Shown here: positions 9,221-17,861 of the stretch, piece after piece
How positions within the stretch are numbered: position 1 is the stretch's first letter
How the letters are laid out: each line of letters starts with the position of its first letter
Assembly: GCF_002975175.1 (NCBI RefSeq)
Contig: NZ_PCNZ01000001.1
Location: 326,143-390,142 of the forward strand
Direction: 5' to 3'
Source: Bacillus sp. MYb209
GTDB lineage: Bacteria; Bacillota; Bacilli; Bacillales; Bacillaceae_G
Length of the DNA: 64,000 nucleotides
Program-made: the position numbers and the translations under genes
Notes under the pieces: model-generated
Told to the model about the DNA's origin: nothing
Databases searched by the model: none
The model's input: only the letters and a program-made list of their open reading frames with translations

Positions 9221-10429
9221 CTATTGTAAGCTTGCTGCGGGACCGAAAAATTCATAATGAATGTTCTCTTGTTTAACACCTAACTCGATTAATGCGGCAT
9301 AAATATGTTTCATAAATGGCACTGGACCACAGAAATAAAATTCTGCTTCAGTTGTCGGAATAATAGATTGTAGCCACTCACCTTCAATGAATCCTTCTTT
9401 ATCAAAATTCTTCATTTCCACATCTTGCTCTGTCGGTGAAGAATAGCAAGTATATGCTTTAACTTGTTCATACTCTTTTTCTACTGTCTCAACATGCTCT
9501 TTCATCGCATGTGTATTACTATTTATCGCCGCATGAACAAAGCATACATTACGCTTTGATTCTTGTTCAATTAACGTATTTAACATACTCATCATCGGTG
9601 TAATACCTACTCCACCACTAATTAGTACAACAGGTAATGTTGACCCCATATTTAATACGAAATCTCCCGCTGGTGCACTTACTGGTAAGACATCTCCTTC
9701 CCCTACATAATCATGTAAGTAATTAGATACTTTACCATCTGGTGTATCTACACCTTTTTCTTTCTTTACACTAATACGATAATATCCTTTTCCAGGAGCA
9801 TCAGATAAGCTATATTGACGATTATGCGTATATGTTTCACCTTCAATATTTATTTGAATCGTTACATATTGTCCTGGGATGAATGAAGAAACTTTCCCAC
9901 CATCTTCAGGTTTTAAATAAAATGATGTAATAACGTCGCTTTCCTTCACTTTTTTAACAATCACAAAGTTGCGGAAATCTTTCCATCCACCTTCTTTATG
10001 TGCAGCTTCTTCATACATATCCGCTTCAATGCTAATGAATGCATCAGCAATGACGCCATATGCTTCTCCCCATGCATTTAAAACTTCATCAGGTGCGCCT
10101 GCGACCTCTTTAATCGCTCGTAGTAAGCATGTACCTACTATTGGATAATGCTCTGCTTTAATACCTAAACTTCTATGCTTATGACCGATTTGTTTTACAA
10201 CTGGAATAATAGCTTCTAAATTATCAATGTACATTGCAGCTGCATAAACAGCATTTGCTAACGCTTGTTGTTGTCTTCCCTTTTTCTGATTCGTATGGTT
10301 AAAAATATTCAATAACTCCGGATGTTCCGAAAATAAAATTTGATAAAATCTCGTTGTAATTTCAACGCCTTTTTCTTGTAATAACGGTACTGTTGACTTT
10401 ACGATTTCAATTGTTTTTGCACTTAACAT
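9221..10429 (-). CDS. hmp: Flavohemoglobin, nitric oxide dioxygenase
   Basis: This 402-residue protein has a full-length flavohemoglobin layout. The globin domain at about 1-140 includes the proximal heme His in IGHKHRSLG. An FAD-binding domain follows with RQYSLSDAP, then an NAD-binding domain with GGVGITPMMSML. It oxidises NO to nitrate using O2 and NADH in the cytosol and protects against nitrosative stress. ATG 10429 has AGAGGAG about 9 nt upstream. A TGTGA-N6-TCACT palindrome lies about 60-80 bp upstream of the start. Confidence 0.95.
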   Translation of the reverse strand: MLSAKTIEIVKSTVPLLQEKGVEITTRFYQILFSEHPELLNIFNHTNQKKGRQQQALANAVYAAAMYIDNLEAIIPVVKQIGHKHRSLGIKAEHYPIVGTCLLRAIKEVAGAPDEVLNAWGEAYGVIADAFISIEADMYEEAAHKEGGWKDFRNFVIVKKVKESDVITSFYLKPEDGGKVSSFIPGQYVTIQINIEGETYTHNRQYSLSDAPGKGYYRISVKKEKGVDTPDGKVSNYLHDYVGEGDVLPVSAPAGDFVLNMGSTLPVVLISGGVGITPMMSMLNTLIEQESKRNVCFVHAAINSNTHAMKEHVETVEKEYEQVKAYTCYSSPTEQDVEMKNFDKEGFIEGEWLQSIIPTTEAEFYFCGPVPFMKHIYAALIELGVKQENIHYEFFGPAASLQ

Positions 10430-10490
10430 TGCATCCCACTCCTCTATTTCCTTAACTGTTTTTAGTTTAACTGAATTGTGTAATACATAT

Positions 10491-10506
10491 TGTGATTTTA
10501 ATCACT
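10491..10506. promoter_or_regulatory. Crp/Fnr- or Rex-type palindrome upstream of hmp
   Basis: TGTGATTTTAATCACT matches the Gram-positive Fnr/Crp consensus TGTGA-N6-TCACA at 9 of 10 fixed bases, and is also close to the Rex consensus. It is centred about 70 bp upstream of the hmp start codon. Which factor binds cannot be decided from sequence. Confidence 0.55.
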
Positions 10507-10565
10507 ATTAACATGGTGTTTTTGTGAAAAATATATGAACAATGCACATATTAAATAAATTTTAA

Positions 10566-10612
10566 CTAGTGGCGTGCTCCCATCCGCTACTAATTATTAG
10601 CCCTCATTAATT
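10566..10612. repeat. bcr-type repeat remnant, copy 3
   Basis: A short segment with CGCTACTAATTATTAGCCCTC matches the reverse complement of the remnant at 41242-41300. It looks like the ends of the longer repeat with the middle deleted. Confidence 0.45.
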
Positions 10613-10618
10613 GTGCTC

Positions 10619-10648
10619 AAAAAAAAGCTAACTAGAATTCTAGCTAGC
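10619..10648 (-). terminator. Terminator of the 172-residue gene
   Basis: A stem with one mismatch (GCTAACTAGA / TCTAGCTAGC) has a U-run on the minus strand. Confidence 0.65.
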
Positions 10649-10651
10649 CTA

Positions 10652-11170
10652 CTACTTTGTTTGTATTGCTTGTTCAATTACTTTTAGATTCTGCCCGTTT
10701 CCAAGCTCTGTATACCCCCATATATTCGTTTCACCTTTATATTTATTCATAAGTATATCCAAGTCATGATATACGCGATGAGCATAGATCACATACTCCA
10801 TATTCTGAAGCTCCACACCTTTTTTTACAATTTCATAACTTCTATTCACATCGCGTTTTATTTTTTCATTTTTTATTTCTTTATGTATATTTTTTAAAGA
10901 GGCTTCTTGCTCTTGAAACCATTGTTTAAAATGTTTCCAATCCCCATCTGTATATTTCTCTGCCTTACCATAATTCAAGAAATTATTATAACTTTCATGT
11001 GTCGTACGAACAAAATCGAGTGTCTTCTTCTTCTCTTGCACCTCTTCCATTTGTGCTACTGTATTTACTCCAGCAGACTTATTCGCATAATATAATAGTA
11101 TTTTCATAAGACTATAGCTCGCTATTGCCATCACAGTAATAGTTACCAATACACTTAACAATTTCTTCAT
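10652..11170 (-). CDS. Membrane-anchored protein of unknown function
   Basis: This 172-residue protein has an N-terminal hydrophobic segment (about 5-27, signal anchor) and a charged, mostly helical extracellular part. I recognise no motif or family. ATG 11170 follows AAAGGAGTTC. It is monocistronic with its own terminator, between hmp and the membrane protease gene. Confidence 0.7.
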   Translation of the reverse strand: MKKLLSVLVTITVMAIASYSLMKILLYYANKSAGVNTVAQMEEVQEKKKTLDFVRTTHESYNNFLNYGKAEKYTDGDWKHFKQWFQEQEASLKNIHKEIKNEKIKRDVNRSYEIVKKGVELQNMEYVIYAHRVYHDLDILMNKYKGETNIWGYTELGNGQNLKVIEQAIQTK

Positions 11171-11284
11171 ATACAGAACTCCTTTTCTACTATGAATATT
11201 ACAATGTACTTTTACACTTGTAACATTCTCTCGCAGAAATACAATTCCTGTTTAAACCTTTCCTATCATTTCGACACTATTTTT

Positions 11285-12382
11285 CTACAAACTTCTCTTT
11301 GGCAAGTGTTCTTGTAAAACAACATAACCTTCATAAGCTGTATAACCGAGTATAGCCATTAATCCGATATAACAAGCAAATACTGTCCATTTTGTTTTTG
11401 TATCGACTTTATAATAATTTTCTTGTTGTTTCTTTTCTGTTTCCCATTCATTTAATTTTCTTTCCGACAGTTCAAACGCTTCTCTTATACGAATTGTATA
11501 CTCATCTTGTTCATCTTCATATGGAACATAATCAAGTGGCTCAAATTTTGGTAAAAGATACTCTAGCACTTCAATCTTTTGAAGTTCTCCTGTTTTTAAT
11601 TCTTTTTCACGTTCTCTTTGTCTTAATACATTCATCTCATGGTGAATCATATAAATCGTTCGATGCACCGCACCAGTTTCTTTTAATTCCTCTTCAAGCC
11701 TAGCAACATATTCTTTCATTCCATCGATTTTATATCCTAATTCCTTAATCGGCTCATCTCTCTTTATTACTCTATATAGTTCCATACAGCCGATAATAAA
11801 AATAAATCCTCCTAAAATACTCTTGAAGTAAATAGAATAGCCGAGTAGTAAAGCTAGCCCTGCTCCCCAAATTTTCGTGCTTACAACTGAAATTATTCGT
11901 CCACCATCTAACGGAGAAACTGGAATTAAGTTAAAGAAATTAATCATACTTCCAAGTAAAATAATAAGCGCCCAAAACGGCTCTTTCGTTATTATATACA
12001 GTGGGATCGCGGGTAAAAATGAAAGCAATCCGAAAAGAGGTCCCATATATGCAATGTAAGCTTCATCTTTTGCATTTTTCGGCATCTCTTTCATCCCAAT
12101 AAGAGCTCCCATAAATGGTATGAAGATTGCTGGCGATGTTGGTATACCTTTCTTTCTCGCTGCCCATAAATGCCCCAACTCATGTACAAACAATAAATAC
12201 ACGAGTGCTACCCCAAACTTCCAACCATATATGACTGCGTATGCACCAAGCGATAAAAACATACTAAATACTGTTGAAAATTTTGCTAACTTAAAAATTG
12301 CAAATACCCATTTTAACTTAGATAGTAAAAATAACCCTATTGCAACAATAATTCCCCATAACCCTTTTTTATTATTTTTCAT
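11285..12382 (-). CDS. Site-2 protease-type membrane metalloprotease (M50)
   Basis: This 365-residue protein has zinc motif HELGH within FVHELGHLWAARKKG and the second ligand motif NLIPVSPLDGG, both in membrane segments. The first ~210 residues form the multi-span M50 core; a charged coiled-coil region of about 120 residues and a final membrane span follow. M50 proteases cut membrane-embedded substrates, often anti-sigma factors. No substrate gene is adjacent. ATG 12382 follows AGGAGAGGAAT. Confidence 0.85.
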   Translation of the reverse strand: MKNNKKGLWGIIVAIGLFLLSKLKWVFAIFKLAKFSTVFSMFLSLGAYAVIYGWKFGVALVYLLFVHELGHLWAARKKGIPTSPAIFIPFMGALIGMKEMPKNAKDEAYIAYMGPLFGLLSFLPAIPLYIITKEPFWALIILLGSMINFFNLIPVSPLDGGRIISVVSTKIWGAGLALLLGYSIYFKSILGGFIFIIGCMELYRVIKRDEPIKELGYKIDGMKEYVARLEEELKETGAVHRTIYMIHHEMNVLRQREREKELKTGELQKIEVLEYLLPKFEPLDYVPYEDEQDEYTIRIREAFELSERKLNEWETEKKQQENYYKVDTKTKWTVFACYIGLMAILGYTAYEGYVVLQEHLPKRSL

Positions 12383-12533
12383 ATTCCTCTCCTTTATCTC
12401 GCTTTACTGAGCCATATACACTCATCAAAACTTATTCTTTTCTCTATTATGACATATTTTTTTCTATTGTTAGAAATAATGTTTATTTCATCCATTTTTA
12501 GCCAAAAATAAAAATAAAAGGAGGTAAATACAA

Positions 12534-12731
12534 ATGAAATTACAATCTCTTATGATAGGCGCTCTATCGTTTTTAGCTTCAACTCTTATTTTTTATACCG
12601 TCAGTTACGTATTATTATTAGATTGGTTGCCAAATCACTTATTTATAGCCCTTATTATTCTTTCTGCTCTTATGATTTCCTTTCTAATTACACGAAAATC
12701 AATGAATGAACCATCTGCAAAAGCAAAATAA
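12534..12731 (+). CDS. Small two-span membrane protein
   Basis: This protein has 65 residues, two hydrophobic segments and a short polar tail (SMNEPSAKAK). A strong AAAGGAGGT site precedes ATG 12534. No function is recognised. Confidence 0.7.
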   Translation: MKLQSLMIGALSFLASTLIFYTVSYVLLLDWLPNHLFIALIILSALMISFLITRKSMNEPSAKAK

Positions 12732-12764
12732 TAGAGGGGACCTTTCCCCTCTATTATCATTTCC
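12727..12764 (+). terminator. Terminator of the 65-residue gene
   Basis: The stem AATAGAGGGGA / TCCCCTCTATT is followed by ATCATTT; it overlaps the stop codon. Confidence 0.75.
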
Positions 12765-12771
12765 TAGGAAA

Positions 12772-12908
12772 GGCCATATAGACTTTATGATTCTTACTGC
12801 CCGCTATTTGCGGGTAGTAAGAATCCCACCTCAAAATTCGGCTGGAGCAAAGAAGTTAGGTGGGAGTCATGCTAATAATCAGCGGGGGATGCCCCCCCAC
12901 TGATTAAA
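12772..12908. repeat. bcr-type intergenic repeat, copy 4 (best preserved)
   Basis: It is opposite in orientation to copies 1 and 2. It contains a long hairpin (ATTCTTACTGCCCGC / GCGGGTAGTAAGAAT), then CCCACCTCAAAATTCGG, AAGAAGTTAGGTGGGAG and a terminal CCCCCCCACTGATT. The RNA would fold strongly on either strand. Confidence 0.65.
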
Positions 12909-12916
12909 GTTTCACT

Positions 12917-13768
12917 TTATCTTTGTAAATTCATTTTTTCACCATACTCTTTAACAATTTGAATAATGTTTTGAAATGCTCCTACTTTTTCTTTCTTACT
13001 ATTTAATATTTGCAAATCGTAATTATCATAATAGGTTTCTAGTGATTTTAATTGTGATTCTGAAGCATCTTTTATCGGAACAGTAACATTCAATTCATAC
13101 TGTTTATACCCTTCCTTTACTTTTTCAGCTGAAATTATTTCACTCTCTTTTGCGCTAATTAATTTTTGAACCTTTTCCGGGAAAATTAATTGCAAATAAT
13201 ATTCTTGTTCCTTTGCTAACTTATTATATAGTGATTGTGAAATCGTATAACGTACTGTATAATTCATTTTTTGATCACCTGCTTTAATATGAAACGCAGT
13301 AATCTGCATGTCTTTTTTTGTTACTTCCGTTAAAGTACCTACCTGCATCTCATCTTCTTTTTGTTCTGGAATCTTTGGAAATATAGCCAAAAGCTTTTCC
13401 GTATCTTTTTCGTTAAGCATATACATATCTTTCTTATACTGTACCCATCCTCGGCGGTCTTCTCCTCTTAACCATGCATAATATGTTTCTTTTTTTCCAT
13501 CTCTACTAATTTGTATTTCATATTCCGGTTCACCAAAACTACCCGTTACTTCTTGTTTTTCCGCTTTGTTTATAATATCCACCACCAACTCCGCATCCAT
13601 TTTCTTTAAATTTTTTTCTTCTTTACCTTTTTGCATAACAGTTACTTGTAATGGTTCTTTCACTTCATTCACTGTCTCCTCTACTTGTTTTGATTCTTTC
13701 TTTTGCTCGGCTTGACCACACGACGCGAGTAAAATAACACATAAAAACATTAAATATTTCCCTTTCAA
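12917..13768 (-). CDS. Lipoprotein of unknown function
   Basis: This 283-residue protein has a type II signal peptide with lipobox LLASC, so the mature protein should be lipid-linked at Cys 16. TTG 13768 is chosen because AAAAGGAG lies about 7 nt upstream and the resulting signal peptide (MKGKYLMFLCVILLASC) is of normal size; upstream extension would add 14 polar residues. The remainder is Lys/Glu-rich with no family I can name. Confidence 0.78.
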   Translation of the reverse strand: MKGKYLMFLCVILLASCGQAEQKKESKQVEETVNEVKEPLQVTVMQKGKEEKNLKKMDAELVVDIINKAEKQEVTGSFGEPEYEIQISRDGKKETYYAWLRGEDRRGWVQYKKDMYMLNEKDTEKLLAIFPKIPEQKEDEMQVGTLTEVTKKDMQITAFHIKAGDQKMNYTVRYTISQSLYNKLAKEQEYYLQLIFPEKVQKLISAKESEIISAEKVKEGYKQYELNVTVPIKDASESQLKSLETYYDNYDLQILNSKKEKVGAFQNIIQIVKEYGEKMNLQR

Positions 13769-13876
13769 ATCGATTCTCCTTTTCCAATAAGAAATTCTTA
13801 TAATCCTCATACATAAAACAAAAACGTTACATTATATAGAATGAGCTATACTATACATTGAAGGGAGGATTTTACA

Positions 13877-14653
13877 ATGTCCATTAATTTTCATGATGCA
13901 AATAATAAGTATACGTATGCAAATCGTAACGCACATATTTCATGGCAGGACACAATAAATAATATTGCAGATGTGCAAAATAAAAAAGTAATTGATATAG
14001 GTTGTGGTGGCGGCATTTATACGAAAGAACTTGCTCTTATGGGAGCCAAAAGTGTTGTTGGGCTTGATTTTTCAAAAGAAATATTACAAGCTGCAAAAGA
14101 AAATTGTAATGCCTTCCCGAACATTTCATTCATTCACGGTGATGCGCATAATATTCCATACCCTAACGAAACATTCGACCTTATCATTTCGCGTGCAGTC
14201 ATTCATCACTTACAAGATATTCCTATTTTTATACGAGAGGCTTCTCGCATATTAAAAAAAGACGGTACACTTATTTTACAAGACCGAACTATTGAAGATT
14301 GTACAATTCCAGGAAATCCTGAACACATTCGTGGATATTTTTTCTCTGTATTTCCAAAACTCATTGAAATAGAATCAAAAAGAAGACCAAAAACCACTAC
14401 CATACAGCAAGAATTACAAAAATATTCTCTTCAAGTATTCCCCATACAAACACAATGGGAAGTACGAAAAACACATGATTCTGTAGAAGCATTGCTGCAA
14501 GATTTATCTCCTCGAACCGGACGATCCATTCTATATGAATTAACAGATAATGAACTTTCTCAACTTCTACATCATATCCAAACCGCATTACAAAACGTCT
14601 CTCCTATCATCGAAAGAGATCGTTGGACAATTTGGAGCGCGAAAAAATTGTAA
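13877..14653 (+). CDS. Class I SAM-dependent methyltransferase
   Basis: This 258-residue protein has a Rossmann methyltransferase fold with SAM motif I VIDIGCGGGIYTKEL, the acidic ribose-binding position in GLDFS and motif III around DGTLILQDR. The substrate is not evident. GGGAGG precedes ATG 13877. It is a single gene with its own terminator. Confidence 0.85.
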   Translation: MSINFHDANNKYTYANRNAHISWQDTINNIADVQNKKVIDIGCGGGIYTKELALMGAKSVVGLDFSKEILQAAKENCNAFPNISFIHGDAHNIPYPNETFDLIISRAVIHHLQDIPIFIREASRILKKDGTLILQDRTIEDCTIPGNPEHIRGYFFSVFPKLIEIESKRRPKTTTIQQELQKYSLQVFPIQTQWEVRKTHDSVEALLQDLSPRTGRSILYELTDNELSQLLHHIQTALQNVSPIIERDRWTIWSAKKL

Positions 14654-14694
14654 GGAAGGAAGCCTCACAAAATAATGTGAGGCTTCCTTCTTTC
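14654..14694 (+). terminator. Terminator after the methyltransferase
   Basis: The stem GGAAGGAAGCCTCACA / TGTGAGGCTTCCTTC is followed by TTTC. Confidence 0.85.
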
Positions 14695-14902
14695 ATAATC
14701 TAATTTTGCAACACTCTTGATATCCTCCACTCCTGGCCTGTGCACTTCCACACTTCGGACATACTAAATATCTAGACTGATTTGTCAACAAACTACCTTT
14801 TTGGAAGAGTAAAACTTCTGCTTGTTTAAACGAACGCGAATAATATAACCACATAAAACCAATTATAGCAATAATGCCAAATAATACTCCCATCGCAAGC
14901 AT
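14693..14902 (-). CDS. Small membrane protein with a Cys-rich tail
   Basis: This 69-residue protein has one N-terminal membrane span and a C-terminal zinc-ribbon-like CPKCG followed by ECC. ATG 14902 lies 8 nt from a GAGG site; the upstream in-frame GTG at 14911 sits inside that site. Function unknown. Confidence 0.65.
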   Translation of the reverse strand: MLAMGVLFGIIAIIGFMWLYYSRSFKQAEVLLFQKGSLLTNQSRYLVCPKCGSAQARSGGYQECCKIRL

Positions 14903-15159
14903 TTCAGTCACCTCTTTTGGTTTGTTCTTTCCAGCAAGTGGATTGTTGTATTATTCTCTGCAAATTCAAACAATTCCTCCCTTACTCCTATAAATATCGA
15001 TTTTCTCCATAAACTTTACAATTCTCTATAATGTTTTACAGCATTTTTACAAACAGCATTAACCCTTATATTCTCAGCTATATTTCTATAGGAAAGTGTA
15101 TTTCCCAAAAAATATGTTGACTTTCTAAAAAAAACATGTGAAAATATTGTCAGAATACT

Positions 15160-15441
15160 TGAATAAAAATTCATTGACGAGAACGAGTATGTTATAGAGC
15201 TGTTCCCCAGAGAGTTGGTATTTTGCTGAAAGCCAATGCTCAGTTCGTAACCGAAAATCATCTCCGAGAAGTAGAACCGAATGCTGAAGTAAGTTCTTAC
15301 CGGTCGTCCCCCGTTACAAGGAACACGTATCATGTTGTACGTTGTAAAGCCGTATACATATAGATATATTTCTACATGTATAAATTAGGGTGGTATCGCG
15401 GGTAAATATAACTCGTCCCTTTCTTAAGGGACGAGTTTTTT
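15160..15441 (+). promoter_or_regulatory. T-box leader of brnQ
   Basis: Stem I elements are visible: an AGTA bulge at 15186, AGAGAGTTGG, a GCTGAAAGCC distal loop, and a GAAAATC specifier region at 15253-15259. The T-box sequence AGGGTGGTATCGCGGG lies at 15387-15402. It is followed by a terminator stem (AACTCGTCCCTT / AAGGGACGAGTT) and a T-run at 15410-15441. Uncharged tRNA should stabilise the antiterminator. The specifier is best read as ATC (Ile), fitting BrnQ, but one extra A in the loop makes this tentative. Confidence 0.88.
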
Positions 15442-15481
15442 GTGTTCTTACAATGAATTTACAAAAAAGGAGGAAAAAACA

Positions 15482-16837
15482 ATGAACACTGTATCAAAAA
15501 AACATGTTTTTTTCACAGGTCTTATGCTATTTTCTTTATTTTTTGGAGCAGGCAATTTAATTTTCCCTCCAATGCTTGGACAAAATGCTGGTGAAAACTT
15601 TTGGCCAGCAATGATTGGTTTTTTACTAACAGGAGTCGGCTTACCGCTACTTACTGTTATCGCCATTTCTCTATCAGGAAATGGAATGCAACAACTTGCA
15701 AGTCATGTTCACCCATTATTCGGAATATTCTTTACGGTGGTTGTATACATTGCAATCGGTCCGTCTATGGGCATCCCACGTGTTGCTAATGTCGCTTATG
15801 AAATGGGAGTTAGTTCTTTCTTACCAGAAACTATTCGCTCTAGCAGCCTAACGCTATTTTTATACACAGTCATCTTCTTTGCTATCGTATTTTGGCTTAG
15901 TTTAAATCCTTCTAAACTCGTCGATCGTATTGGAAGTGTATTAACACCTATTTTATTACTCTCTATTTTCTCATTATTTGTTAAGGGTGTATTTACACCC
16001 CTCGGGCAATCCGGACCAGCAATGCAAGAGTATCAAATTTCTCCAATTTTCAAAGGTTTTATGGAAGGATACTTAACGATGGATACCATTTCAGCACTTG
16101 CATTTGGAATTATCGTTGTAAATACAATTCGCTCAAAAGGTGTGAATGACCGTAAATCAATTGCCATCGCAACAGCAAAAGCAGGACTTATTGCCGCTAC
16201 TGGTCTCATACTTGTATATGGTGCACTTGGCTGGCTCGGTACAACTAGTGTCTCTCTCGGATACGCAACAAACGGCGGACAGCTACTTACCGTTATCGTA
16301 CAACAATTACTTGGTCCCTATGGTCTAATTCTATTATCTCTTATCGTTACACTCGCTTGCTTAACAACATGTATTGGACTTGTATCTGCATGCAGTCAAT
16401 ACTTCTCAACATTATTGACAAAATTTTCATACAAAATGTTAGCAAGTGTCATTTGCACATTAGGATTATTAGTTGCCAACTTAGGTTTAACAAAAATCAT
16501 CGCAATCTCTGTTCCTATTTTACTTGTTGTATATCCAATTGCGATTGTACTTGTATTACTATCCTTACTTCATAAATATTTCGGTGGATATCGTTCTGTT
16601 TATGTAGGTGCGTTAATCGGATCTGCAGTTGTGAGCGTATTTGATGGATTAAAACAAGGGAATATTCCTGTTTCATCTATCACATCTTATTTCGAGTTTA
16701 TTCCATTATATAATGAAGGAATCGGCTGGTTAGTACCAGCATTAGTTGGGGCTATTATCGGTCTTGCTATCGCAAAATTAAGTGGTGCAAAAGCAGTACC
16801 ATTAACGGATCATTCACCTGAATCGAAAGTATCATAA
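15482..16837 (+). CDS. brnQ: Branched-chain amino acid transporter BrnQ (LIVCS family)
   Basis: This 451-residue protein has about twelve membrane spans and the LIVCS-family start FTGLMLFSLFFGAGNLIFPP. It imports leucine, isoleucine and valine with Na+ or H+. ATG 15482 follows AAAGGAGG; an upstream in-frame GTG at 15440 lies within the leader terminator. The T-box places it under control of tRNA charging. A weak CodY-like match overlaps the presumed promoter at 15145-15159 (11 of 15). Confidence 0.93.
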   Translation: MNTVSKKHVFFTGLMLFSLFFGAGNLIFPPMLGQNAGENFWPAMIGFLLTGVGLPLLTVIAISLSGNGMQQLASHVHPLFGIFFTVVVYIAIGPSMGIPRVANVAYEMGVSSFLPETIRSSSLTLFLYTVIFFAIVFWLSLNPSKLVDRIGSVLTPILLLSIFSLFVKGVFTPLGQSGPAMQEYQISPIFKGFMEGYLTMDTISALAFGIIVVNTIRSKGVNDRKSIAIATAKAGLIAATGLILVYGALGWLGTTSVSLGYATNGGQLLTVIVQQLLGPYGLILLSLIVTLACLTTCIGLVSACSQYFSTLLTKFSYKMLASVICTLGLLVANLGLTKIIAISVPILLVVYPIAIVLVLLSLLHKYFGGYRSVYVGALIGSAVVSVFDGLKQGNIPVSSITSYFEFIPLYNEGIGWLVPALVGAIIGLAIAKLSGAKAVPLTDHSPESKVS

Positions 16838-16864
16838 AAAAACTCCCATTTCGGGAGTTTTTTA
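16836..16864. terminator. Bidirectional terminator between brnQ and the 87-residue gene
   Basis: The stem AAAAAACTCCC / GGGAGTTTTTT has a 5-nt loop and T-runs on both strands. Confidence 0.85.
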
Positions 16865-17125
16865 CATTTGATAAGAAGTATGATTAAAGCTACTTACTTT
16901 ATAAGCTTTCGTATAGTAATCAATATTCGTATCCACTGTTTCTACTTTTACAACATCATAGCAATCTTCTTGCTTCACTAGAAATAAATAATATTCTTCT
17001 GTTGCCTCAATAATTGCAATACGATCTGTTTCAATATCATATTGTTCACAAAGTGCTTGCAACGCATTCACATAGTTACCTAATTTTTTCGTTTCATCCA
17101 TTCCAAATATCGTTTGAACTAACAT
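16862..17125 (-). CDS. Small soluble protein of unknown function, cre-preceded
   Basis: This protein has 87 residues, acidic with mixed helix and strand. ATG 17125 has GGGGAGAGAG upstream; a longer in-frame extension (to 17218) would run through the cre site and lacks a site of its own. No family is recognised. An exact cre motif 39-52 bp upstream implies carbon catabolite control. Confidence 0.7.
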   Translation of the reverse strand: MLVQTIFGMDETKKLGNYVNALQALCEQYDIETDRIAIIEATEEYYLFLVKQEDCYDVVKVETVDTNIDYYTKAYKVSSFNHTSYQM

Positions 17126-17163
17126 ACACTCTCTCCCCTTTGTATGTACTGTTAACACCTTAA

Positions 17164-17177
17164 TGATAACGCTTACA
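17164..17177. promoter_or_regulatory. cre site (CcpA operator)
   Basis: TGATAACGCTTACA and its complement TGTAAGCGTTATCA fit TGWNANCGNTNWCA exactly. With flanking bases it also fits the stricter WTGNAARCGNWWWCAW. It lies between the liaR terminator and the start of the 87-residue gene. Confidence 0.7.
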
Positions 17178-17195
17178 TAAATGACCGTCAACAAA

Positions 17196-17223
17196 AAGCT
17201 TTGACCATATATAGTCAAAGCTT
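17196..17223 (-). terminator. Terminator of the lia operon
   Basis: The stem AAGCTTTGAC / GTCAAAGCTT is followed on the minus strand by TTTGTTG. Confidence 0.8.
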
Positions 17224-17228
17224 CCTTC

Positions 17229-17861
17229 TTATTTCGTCAATTGGTGTCTAAACGCATAAATAACCGCCTGTGTCCGGTCACTTACATTTAGCTTATTTAA
17301 TATATTACTCACATGTGTCTTTACTGTTTTAAGGGCAATAAACAACTCATCTGCAATCTCTTGATTACTTTTCCCCTCTGCAATTAATAACAAAATTTCA
17401 GACTCTCTTTCTGTTAACTCCTCATGCAAAGGGTGTTCTTTCTTCTGACGCATACGAGACATCATTTTGCCAGTAACTTTCGGCTCTAATACCGTTTCCC
17501 CATCATAAGTAGCTCTTACAGCGTCTGCAATATCACTCGCTCTTGATGTTTTTAATAAATAACTTGTCGCTCCCGCCTCAATAACAGGATATAACTTTTC
17601 ATCATCTAAAAAGCTCGTTACAACTACAATTTTCGCTTCTGGCCATTCTTGAATAATAGCACGTGTTGCTTCAACCCCGTCCATCTCATCCATAACAAGG
17701 TCCATTAAAATAATATCCGGTCTTAATTGCAAAGCTAACTCTGAACCTTTTCTTCCATTTTCAGCTTCTCCAACTACTTCAATATCTGGCTGCGTTGATA
17801 AATATGCTGATACACCCATTCGAACCATTTCATGATCATCAACTAGTAATACTTTTATCAT
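17229..17861 (-). CDS. liaR: LiaR response regulator
   Basis: This NarL-type regulator has 210 residues: a receiver domain with acidic pocket DD at 8-9 and phospho-acceptor Asp 54 (ILMDLVM), and a C-terminal LuxR-type helix-turn-helix ([17 protein letters not shown]...). It activates the lia operon on envelope stress. Its start overlaps the liaS stop by 4 bases (ATGA), indicating translational coupling. Confidence 0.92.
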   Translation of the reverse strand: MIKVLLVDDHEMVRMGVSAYLSTQPDIEVVGEAENGRKGSELALQLRPDIILMDLVMDEMDGVEATRAIIQEWPEAKIVVVTSFLDDEKLYPVIEAGATSYLLKTSRASDIADAVRATYDGETVLEPKVTGKMMSRMRQKKEHPLHEELTERESEILLLIAEGKSNQEIADELFIALKTVKTHVSNILNKLNVSDRTQAVIYAFRHQLTK

